7,803 bases of DNA. Origin: Myxococcales bacterium (GTDB lineage: Bacteria > Myxococcota_A > UBA9160 > JALSIO01). A program made the translations under genes and the position numbers. Under the pieces are notes generated by a model. That model was not told the DNA's origin. It did not search any database and saw only the letters and a list, made by a program, of their open reading frames with translations. The DNA lies in NCBI GenBank assembly GCA_026989995.1, contig JALSIO010000806.1, positions 1 through 7,803 of the forward strand. The letters are read 5' to 3'. Shown here one piece after another: positions 1 to 5,334 of this stretch. The first letter of the stretch is position 1. The number at the start of each line of letters is the position of its first letter.

Positions 1-2272
1 ACCACCCGCGTCGGGCCAGCTCCCGCGCTTCGCCGAGCCGACCGGCGAGACGCGCGAGATCCGCCTCGAGGAGCAGCGCGACGTGCTGCACCAGGGGGAG
101 ATCCCGCGGCATCGAGCGCCGCGCGTGCGCGCGGAGGAGCGCCATCGCCTCCTCCGGTTCGCCGCTGGCCCCGAGCACCCAGGCGGCGTAGCGCTGCCAC
201 CAGGGAAACAGCTCGTCGCCTCCGGCGAAGCACCGCTGGTAGGCCTCCACCGCCGCGCGTGCCGCCTCGTGGGCCCCCACCGGGTCGGCCTCCCGGTGGC
301 GCGCCAGCGAGAGTTCGGCCAGTGCCTGGGCCTCCGCACCCCGGTTCCCATGGGCCCGGGCGAGCGCCACCGCGCGTTCGAAGGAGCGAAGGGCCTCGCT
401 GAGCGCGCCCGCGGCGGCGTACACCCGTCCTCGGGCCATCCAGGCCGCCGGTTCGAGCTGGTGCGCGCTCAGCGCGGCCAGCGTCTCCACCGCCTCCTCG
501 ACCTCCGCGCACGCCCGGGCCGGGTCGCCCCGGGCGGCGGCGGTCATCGCGCTCTGGAGCCGCAGCGCCTGGTACAGGACGCCGGTCGCGATGAGCTCGC
601 GATCCTCGAGGGCCGGGCGCAGGACCTCGTCGGCCCGGCCGAACTCGCCGTCGAGATGGTGGACCGTCGCCCGGACCGTGGCCGCTGCCCACCGCTCGAC
701 GGCACCAAGCCCCTGCCGGCTCGCCCGCTCCGCCAGCCCCAGGGCCCGCCGGTACCGCCCGGCGAGGAGGGCCCGGACGGCCAGCCACACGAGAAGCCCT
801 CCCCGTGCCGCCGGATCCCGGACCAGGGTCCGGGGCCGGAACCCCTCGCGGATCAGGCGCCGCGCGTCGTGCAGCCGGCCGGTGCTGGCGTAGAGGAAGA
901 GGAGGGCCGCCAGCGCCCGCCGGCCACCCTCCTCGCTGTGCTGCTGGCGGGAGAGGTCGAGCGCCCGCCGCAGCCGCGCCTCGGCGCGGTCCGGGTTCCG
1001 TCCGGCGAGCACGGTGGCCTCGAGCTGCAGCAGGTCCGGGCGCTCCTCCCGGAGTTCGCCCGGGAGTTCCTCGAGGAGTGCCAGGACGCGAGATGCCCGT
1101 CCGCGACTGGCGAGCTCGGGACCGCGCGCGGCGAGCAGGTCCGCCGCGGCCCCGGGTGCGTTCACCGCGAGCAGCAGCCGCAAGGCCTCCTCCACCCGGC
1201 CCCGTCGCGCGAGTCGCCGCGCGACTTCGGCAGCCGGCGCCGCCCGCGGCCGGTGGCCCGCCACGGCGTCGGTTCGGGCGATCAGGACGCCGCGCCAGAT
1301 CTCCGGGACCCCCAGATCCTCGGCCCGGCGGACCAACAGCCCCGCGTCGACCGCCGCGCGGAGGGTCGCCCGGAAATCGATCGAGTCCCCGAGCAGGAGG
1401 GAGAGCTCCTCGGGTCGCAACGGACCGACGCGCGCCGCCGTCTCCAGGAGCCGGAGGACCTCCGCCGGCTGCCCCTCCAGCAGTTCGAGCGAGAGGTAGC
1501 CGACCAGATCCTCGTGCCGGGCGAGTTCCCGAAACCGATCGTCCCGCCGCGCCGGAGGAACGGCCGCGAGGTGCCGCGCGAGCAGGCGCACACCCGCCGC
1601 CCAGCCCTCGGTGGCAGCCAGAACCCGGGCGACGTGTTCCGGATCGGGTTTCACCCCCTCGGCGACCAGGACCGCCGCCACCTCCAACGAACGCAGCCGG
1701 AGATCGTCCGGCCCGACCTCGAGCAGGCGCCCCTCGAGGCGAAGCCTCGCCACTGCCTCGGGGACGCGCCCGCGCGTGGCGAGAACGGAGGCCACGCCGG
1801 CAGGCGGACGCAGGACCAGGGCGGACAGGAGGCGCAGGGCGGCGCCGTCCGCGGGCAGGCGCTCGAGTCCGTCCACCATGAGCACCGTGCGGCTCCCGCG
1901 GCGGGGCCAGTCCCGGACCAGGCTGCGGAGCACGAGCGGCCACGCCGCCTCGGCATCGGGGATCTGCTGAAGTCGCCGCCGCACCTGCTCGCCGAATCCT
2001 TTCAGCCGATCCTCCAGGAGGTCTACCAGGTCTTGGATCCAGAAAGAGAAATCTTCGTGAGCGGGACCCAGCTCCTGGTGGACGGCGGCCCAGCTCCGCG
2101 ACTCGAGGCCGCGCGCCCAGGCGGCCAGCAGGGTCGTCTTTCCGCTCCCGGCAGGCGCCCGCACGAGCGCCATGCCACGGTCGGCGAGGGTGTCCAGTCG
2201 GGCGACCAGCTCCGGGCGCGGCCCTCCGGACGCGCCACGACTCGACTTCCCGCCCCCGGATCCCGGTTCCAC
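1..2272 (-). CDS. MalT-like STAND ATPase/TPR transcriptional regulator, partial (C-terminus beyond left edge)
   Basis: The reading frame stays open for 757 codons down to position 2, so the protein is cut by the window edge. Residues 37-48 carry a P-loop (APAGSGKTT, K45) matching the MalT form. Residues 129-137 (TVLMVDGLE) are the Walker B strand with D134; a Gly replaces the second acidic residue common in this family. Residues about 184-194 (LEVGPDDLRL) and 221-231 (TEGWAAGVRLL) match MalT-family signatures C-terminal to the nucleotide-binding core. A winged-helix-like part (about 250-330) is followed by Ala/Leu/Arg-rich helical repeats to the edge, with TPR character at about 570-750. Family members are signal-gated ATPases that usually end in a LuxR-type HTH; that output domain is not visible, so the regulatory role is inferred. 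The GTG start at 2272 is chosen because GGAGGT (2284-2289) lies 11 nt upstream and no other ATG/GTG/TTG fits ahead of the P-loop. The gene is divergent from amtB. Residues 1-17 are Gly/Ser-rich and look unstructured. Confidence 0.85.
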   Translation of the reverse strand, partial: MEPGSGGGKSSRGASGGPRPELVARLDTLADRGMALVRAPAGSGKTTLLAAWARGLESRSWAAVHQELGPAHEDFSFWIQDLVDLLEDRLKGFGEQVRRRLQQIPDAEAAWPLVLRSLVRDWPRRGSRTVLMVDGLERLPADGAALRLLSALVLRPPAGVASVLATRGRVPEAVARLRLEGRLLEVGPDDLRLRSLEVAAVLVAEGVKPDPEHVARVLAATEGWAAGVRLLARHLAAVPPARRDDRFRELARHEDLVGYLSLELLEGQPAEVLRLLETAARVGPLRPEELSLLLGDSIDFRATLRAAVDAGLLVRRAEDLGVPEIWRGVLIARTDAVAGHRPRAAPAAEVARRLARRGRVEEALRLLLAVNAPGAAADLLAARGPELASRGRASRVLALLEELPGELREERPDLLQLEATVLAGRNPDRAEARLRRALDLSRQQHSEEGGRRALAALLFLYASTGRLHDARRLIREGFRPRTLVRDPAARGGLLVWLAVRALLAGRYRRALGLAERASRQGLGAVERWAAATVRATVHHLDGEFGRADEVLRPALEDRELIATGVLYQALRLQSAMTAAARGDPARACAEVEEAVETLAALSAHQLEPAAWMARGRVYAAAGALSEALRSFERAVALARAHGNRGAEAQALAELSLARHREADPVGAHEAARAAVEAYQRCFAGGDELFPWWQRYAAWVLGASGEPEEAMALLRAHARRSMPRDLPLVQHVALLLEADLARLAGRLGEARELARRGW

Positions 2273-2385
2273 CGAACGATGCCACCTCCGTTCCGGCAGC
2301 CTACCACGGGGTCCCGAAACGCCCCGGTGCCCCCGGACTCCCCGGAGGGCTCAGCCACTGCATTGCCCGCCCGCCGGTCAGCGGG

Positions 2386-2402
2386 TGCCCAGCCGATGGG
2401 CA
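2386..2402. promoter_or_regulatory. 17-bp dyad, candidate NtrC-type enhancer site
   Basis: TGCCCA-GCCGA-TGGGCA is a perfect inverted repeat of 6-bp arms with a 5-bp spacer. The known NtrC site, TGCACC-N5-GGTGCA, has the same 17-bp geometry and shares the outer TGC/GCA plus one inner base of each arm (4 of 6 positions). It ends 49 bp before the -24 element of the amtB promoter, an expected zone for an enhancer-binding protein. NtrC identity is inferred; the dyad is seen directly. Short dyads are common in GC-rich DNA, and it also lies 114 bp upstream of the start of the divergent regulator gene, so it could serve that gene instead. Confidence 0.42.
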
Positions 2403-2451
2403 GGCGGGCTCGCGAGGGGTCGGCCCCGGAGCGCCGGGGAGCCAGCAGGTG

Positions 2452-2467
2452 TGGCACGCCGATTGCT
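2452..2467 (+). promoter_or_regulatory. sigma-54 (RpoN) -24/-12 promoter of amtB
   Basis: TGGCACG-CCGA-TTGCT matches the RpoN consensus TGGCACG-N4-TTGCW at every specified base. The invariant GG (2453-2454) and GC (2465-2466) are separated by exactly 10 bp. Transcription would start near 2478, leaving a leader of about 88 nt before the amtB ATG at 2566. Such a promoter requires an ATP-hydrolysing enhancer-binding activator, and ammonium transporter genes are classical NtrC/RpoN targets. The site also argues against the upstream in-frame ATG at 2449, which would lie before the promoter. Confidence 0.87.
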
Positions 2468-2492
2468 ACCCCGGACGACGTGCGCCGGAAGC

Positions 2493-2551
2493 GGCACGCA
2501 TCCCGACGCCCCGGAGCGCCGGTGGATCGCGGCCGTCCGCCGGCCCGTGCC
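2493..2551 (+). other. predicted hairpin in the amtB mRNA leader
   Basis: GGCACG (2493-2498) can pair with CGTGCC (2546-2551), enclosing a stronger inner stem: GCCGGTGGA (2518-2526) pairs with TCCGCCGGC (2536-2544), 9 bp with one G-U pair and a 9-nt loop. The structure ends 2 nt before the Shine-Dalgarno-like GGGGAGA (2554-2560), so it could affect translation. No known riboswitch class is recognised. GC-rich leaders fold readily by chance, so a function is only inferred. Confidence 0.4.
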
Positions 2552-2565
2552 ACGGGGAGACACCC

Positions 2566-3957
2566 ATGAAGGTCGCCTTCCGGATCCCGCCGAGCCCGGC
2601 CGTCGTCCTGACCACCGTGCTCGCTGCCGGTGCCGCCACTGCCGAGGAGACCGCGCCCGCCACGAGCGCGGGCGATACCGCCTGGGTGCTCACCAGCGCC
2701 GCCCTGGTCCTGATGATGACCGTCCCGGGGCTCGCCCTCTTCTACGGAGGCCTGGTGCGAGCCAAGAACATCCTCTCCCTCCTGATGCAGTGCCTCACCT
2801 GCCTGGCGCTGGTGAGCGTGCTCTGGGTGGTCGCGGGCTATTCCATCGCCTTCGGCGACGACATCGGCGGAGGGTTGCTGGGCGATCCCGTCCAGTACCT
2901 GGGCCTGCGCGGCATCGACGCCTCGAGTGCCAGCGGTTCGATTCCGACCTACGCCTTCCTCGTCTTCCAGCTCATGTTCGCCGCAATCACCCCGGCCCTG
3001 ATCACGGGCGCCTTCGCGGAGCGAATGCGCTTCGGTGCCTTCGTCCTGTTCACAGCGCTCTGGTCCCTCCTGATCTACTCCCCGCTCTGCCACTGGGTCT
3101 GGGGTCCGGACGGCTGGCTGGGCGCGCGGGGCGCCATGGACTTCGCGGGAGGAACGGTCGTCCACATCTCCTCGGGCACCGCCGCGCTGGTGGCGGCGCT
3201 CCTCGTCGGCGCGCGACGGGGTTTCGGCCGCGAACCGATGCCGCCGCACAACCTCCCCTTCACCCTGGCCGGCGCGGCGCTCCTCTGGGTGGGCTGGTTC
3301 GGTTTCAACGCCGGCAGTGCGCTGGCCGCCGACGGCGCGGCGGCCCTGGCCTTCGTCACCACGAACACCGCGGCGGCCGCGGCGGCGCTTTCGTGGGCGG
3401 TGGCGGAGTGGCTGGGCCGTGCCGGGCGGCCGACGCTGCTCGGTGCCGCGACGGGCGCGGTGGCCGGTCTCGTGGCGATCACCCCCGCCGCCGGCTTCGT
3501 GGCGCCCTGGGCCGCACTGGTGATCGGAGCCGTCGCAGGTGTGCTCTGCCAGCGGGCGTGCACCCTGAAGACCCGTCTCGGCTACGACGACGCCCTCGAC
3601 GTGGTCGGCGTGCATGGGGTGGGCGGAACCTGGGGGGCCCTCGCCACGGGAATCTTCGCCCTGGAGGGCGGCCTCGTCGCGGGAGCCGGCCTCGGCCAGC
3701 TGGGCGAGCAGGCCCTCGGCGTCCTCGCGACCTACGCCTTCGCAGGCATCGGGACCTGGCTGATCCTGCTCTTCGTGCGTTCGGTGACTCCCCTGCGCGT
3801 GGAGGCCGAGGAGGAGGAGATGGGTCTCGACCTCACCGAGCACTCCGAAACGGCGTACGCCACGGGACCGGTCGGCGGCCATCCGGTGGCCGCACCGAGC
3901 CTCGCGACCGCGCCGGCGGAGGCGACGGCCGGCGCCCACCGCACCCGGGAAGTCTAG
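2566..3957 (+). CDS. amtB: AmtB ammonium channel/transporter
   Basis: Encodes 463 aa (E. coli AmtB precursor is 428). Inner-membrane trimeric channel that recruits NH4+ and conducts it after deprotonation. Residues 1-26 form a signal peptide (MKVAF, hydrophobic core, AATA|EE), followed by hydrophobic segments consistent with 11 helices. Pore residues are intact: twin histidines H200 (TVVHISSG) and H350 (GVHGVGGTWG), spaced 150 as in E. coli H168/H318; gating F138 and F247; recruitment-site W179 and S251 (GFNAGSA); D192. The PII-binding C-terminal tail is recognisable at about 407-431 (EEEEMGLDLTEHSETAY), then extended by about 32 Ala/Pro/Thr-rich residues. The ATG at 2566 has GGGGAGA 5 nt upstream and begins the signal peptide; the upstream ATG at 2449 precedes the sigma-54 promoter and is rejected. 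Expression is probably nitrogen-controlled through RpoN. No glnK is adjacent; DUF99 lies 98 nt downstream. Confidence 0.97.
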   Translation: MKVAFRIPPSPAVVLTTVLAAGAATAEETAPATSAGDTAWVLTSAALVLMMTVPGLALFYGGLVRAKNILSLLMQCLTCLALVSVLWVVAGYSIAFGDDIGGGLLGDPVQYLGLRGIDASSASGSIPTYAFLVFQLMFAAITPALITGAFAERMRFGAFVLFTALWSLLIYSPLCHWVWGPDGWLGARGAMDFAGGTVVHISSGTAALVAALLVGARRGFGREPMPPHNLPFTLAGAALLWVGWFGFNAGSALAADGAAALAFVTTNTAAAAAALSWAVAEWLGRAGRPTLLGAATGAVAGLVAITPAAGFVAPWAALVIGAVAGVLCQRACTLKTRLGYDDALDVVGVHGVGGTWGALATGIFALEGGLVAGAGLGQLGEQALGVLATYAFAGIGTWLILLFVRSVTPLRVEAEEEEMGLDLTEHSETAYATGPVGGHPVAAPSLATAPAEATAGAHRTREV

Positions 3958-3985
3958 CGCCGCGCCGGCCCATCGGAGGAGCGGC

Positions 3986-3991
3986 TAGGCT
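3986..3991 (+). promoter_or_regulatory. possible -10 hexamer for the DUF99 gene
   Basis: TAGGCT lies 64 nt upstream of the DUF99 GTG, in a gap where TA steps are rare. It could be a sigma-70-type -10 element giving a leader of about 58 nt. No convincing -35 box is visible 16-18 bp upstream, so co-transcription with amtB remains equally possible; there is no clear terminator in the 98-nt gap. Confidence 0.22.
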
Positions 3992-4055
3992 CGTCGCCCG
4001 GGTGGCACGGGCGCAGGGCTCCACGCCGCCACCGCCGCCCGCGGAAGGTGCTCCG

Positions 4056-4634
4056 GTGCGACGAGGCAGCCTGCCCCCCTCCCCCCACACCCTGGGGATC
4101 GACGACGGCCCCTTCCACCGCGGCCGGGACCGGACCGCGCCGCTCGTGGCCGTGCTGATGGAGGGAGCGACGCGGGTCGAGGGCGTGGCGATCTCCGAGT
4201 TCGCCCTCGACGGCGCCCACGCCACCGCCCATCTCGCCCGCTGGATCCGGGGGCTCCGCTTCCGCCCTTCCGTACAGGCGGTCCTGCTCGGCGGCATCAC
4301 CCTCTGCGGCCTCGCGGTGGTCGACGTGGAGGCCCTCGCCCGGCGGCTGGGCTGCCCGGTGGTCGTGGTCAACCGCAAGGACCCGAGCCGAAGCCGGCTC
4401 GAAGGCGCGCTCCGCGCCGCCGGTCGCCCGGAGGGACTCGAGATCCTCCGCCGCACGCCCCCCGCCAGGCGGCTCGAATCGGGCCTCTTCGTGGCGGCCG
4501 CGGGAATCGCACCCCTCGAGGCAGAGCGCCTCGTCCGCGCCGTCCGCCAGAAGTCCGCGCTCCCCGAGCCCATCCGCATCGCCCACCTGATCGCGGCGGC
4601 GATCCGGCAGGGCGAGTCACGCGGCAAGGCCTGA
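4056..4634 (+). CDS. DUF99 (UPF0215) family protein, endonuclease V-like
   Basis: A 192-aa soluble protein of a family best known from archaea; its biochemical function is, to my knowledge, not established. The family signatures appear in order: H11-T-L-G-I-D-D-G-P-F20 at the N-terminus; APLVAVLMEG with V41-E42-G43-V44; D52-G-A-H-A-T57; a hydrophobic strand LLGGITLCG (77-85) with V89-D90; PVVVVNR (101-107); and the C-terminal LPEPIRIAHLIAAAI followed by GESRGKA (169-192), close to the archaeal ending. Pfam relates DUF99 to endonuclease V (RNase H-like fold), so D16/D17 and D52 are candidate metal-binding acids by analogy only. The GTG start at 4056 is supported by GGAAGG (4043-4048) 7 nt upstream; the frame continues open upstream but without family sequence. 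It lies 98 nt after amtB, same strand, and converges with gloA. A nucleic-acid role is an inference from fold; a link to ammonium transport is unproven. Confidence 0.86.
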   Translation: MRRGSLPPSPHTLGIDDGPFHRGRDRTAPLVAVLMEGATRVEGVAISEFALDGAHATAHLARWIRGLRFRPSVQAVLLGGITLCGLAVVDVEALARRLGCPVVVVNRKDPSRSRLEGALRAAGRPEGLEILRRTPPARRLESGLFVAAAGIAPLEAERLVRAVRQKSALPEPIRIAHLIAAAIRQGESRGKA

Positions 4635-4640
4635 GCCCAC

Positions 4641-4662
4641 GGTGGCCCGCCCGGGCCCTACC
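4641..4662. terminator. weak hairpin between the convergent DUF99 and gloA genes
   Basis: GGCCC (4644-4648) pairs with GGGCC (4653-4657) around GCCC, and GGT (4641-4643) can pair with ACC (4660-4662) across a CT bulge. It sits between the DUF99 stop and the gloA stop and overlaps the gloA stop codon, a typical place for a shared terminator. There is no T-run on either strand, so intrinsic termination is doubtful. Confidence 0.25.
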
Positions 4663-5077
4663 ACTCCCCGACATTGGGCATGGAGATCCAGGGCTCACGG
4701 GGAGGAAGCGCCCCTCCCTTCTGGAGCAGCTCGATGGAGATCCCGTCGGGCGAACGGACGAAGGCCATCCGGCCGTCTCGCGGCGGACGCCGGATCGTGA
4801 CCCCGGCGTCCCTCAGGCGTCCACAGACCTCGTAGATGTCGTCCACCTCGTAGGCGATGTGGCCGAAGTTCCGTCCACCGGTCAGCACCTCGGGATCCCA
4901 GTTCCAGGTGAGCTCGAGCTGCGCGCCCTCGTCGCCGGGGGCGGCGAGGAAGACCAGGGTGAAGCGCCCGGCTTCCACGTCCACCCGGCGAAGCTCGACG
5001 AGGCCCAGCTTTCGGCAGTAGAAGTCGAGCGACTCCTCGAGGTCCGAGACCCGGACCATGGTGTGCAGGTAGCGCAC
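4658..5077 (-). CDS. gloA: glyoxalase I (lactoylglutathione lyase), VOC family
   Basis: A 139-aa cytosolic enzyme that isomerises the hemithioacetal of methylglyoxal and glutathione to S-lactoylglutathione, the first step of methylglyoxal detoxification. The N-terminus ([10 protein letters not shown], then DLEESLDFY) lines up with E. coli GloA, and total length is close to its 135 aa. All four metal ligands are present: H5, E55 (QLELTWNW), H73 ([11 protein letters not shown]) and E116 ([10 protein letters not shown]). The compact form without the loops of zinc-dependent eukaryotic enzymes suggests the Ni/Co-preferring class, which is an inference. The tail 127-139 ([13 protein letters not shown]) is longer and more aromatic than in E. 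coli. The GTG start at 5077 has GGGGGAGGG (5083-5091) 5 nt upstream and keeps H5; the in-frame ATG at 5059 would delete that ligand and is rejected. It follows pgi on the same strand after 257 noncoding bases with hairpins, so it is probably a separate transcript. No gloB is seen. Confidence 0.94.
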   Translation of the reverse strand: MRYLHTMVRVSDLEESLDFYCRKLGLVELRRVDVEAGRFTLVFLAAPGDEGAQLELTWNWDPEVLTGGRNFGHIAYEVDDIYEVCGRLRDAGVTIRRPPRDGRMAFVRSPDGISIELLQKGGALPPREPWISMPNVGEW

Positions 5078-5170
5078 GGCTGCCCTCCCCCGGCGAGGGT
5101 AGCCCGGGGCCGAGGGAGATCCCCGGCCGGCGCCCGGCGGAGGCCCGACCGGGTGCAGGGCCCGAAACAG

Positions 5171-5200
5171 GGCGGCGCCCGCGTTTCCGCGGGCGCCGCC
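5171..5200 (-). terminator. perfect 13-bp hairpin with GAAA tetraloop downstream of pgi
   Basis: GGCGGCGCCCGCG (5171-5183) and CGCGGGCGCCGCC (5188-5200) are exact reverse complements. On the minus strand, the direction of pgi and gloA, the four-base loop reads GAAA, a stabilising GNRA tetraloop; on the plus strand it is TTTC. The bases after the stem on the minus strand contain only a short T-run (CTGTTTCGGG). It lies 135 nt beyond the pgi stop and 94 nt before the gloA start, so it most likely ends the aldolase-pgi transcript or protects its 3' end. Confidence 0.6.
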
Positions 5201-5274
5201 GGTGGGGAGGGGTGTGGGGGACCCCTTCCGGGATGAGGGGGAAGAGGAGGCTTCCCTCGCTCCTACGACCCCGA

Positions 5275-5307
5275 CCGCCGGGCCCCGGTTCCCGGGCCGC
5301 CCGGCGG
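5275..5307. other. near-perfect GC hairpin just after pgi
   Basis: CCGCCGGGC (5275-5283) pairs with GCCCGGCGG (5299-5307), and inside it CCCGG (5284-5288) pairs with CCGGG (5292-5296) around a three-base loop, with one CC bulge. This gives 14 bp in 33 nt starting 27 nt beyond the pgi stop. It may be the first of two tandem 3'-end structures together with the hairpin at 5171-5200. No T-tract follows. Confidence 0.4.
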
Positions 5308-5334
5308 CCCGCGGGGCCGCCCCCCAGGGGGAAC

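Noticed and set aside
2298..2303. TAGGCT on the minus strand as a -10 box of the regulator gene
   Set aside because: It would place the transcription start almost on top of the GGAGGT at 2284-2289, and no -35 box is visible.
83..2569. Plus-strand open frame of 828 codons
   Set aside because: It is antisense to the regulator with its recognisable MalT motifs, has Arg/Pro/Gly-rich composition with no domain, and arises because stop codons are rare in GC-rich DNA.
2023..3939. Minus-strand open frame of 638 codons opposite amtB
   Set aside because: AmtB on the plus strand is unambiguous; the antisense product is low-complexity Gly/Arg/Glu-rich with no motif.
4003..4018. TGGCACG upstream of DUF99, resembling a second sigma-54 -24 element
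   Set aside because: The required TTGC -12 element is absent: the positions expected to hold GC (4016-4017) are GG.
2172..4055. Upstream part of the long plus-strand frame containing DUF99
   Set aside because: This portion overlaps amtB in another frame and shows no family similarity; DUF99 similarity and a good ribosome-binding site begin at the GTG at 4056.
5096..5101. TACCCT on the minus strand as a -10 box for gloA
   Set aside because: The predicted start would fall inside the Shine-Dalgarno sequence at 5083-5091, and no -35 box is visible.
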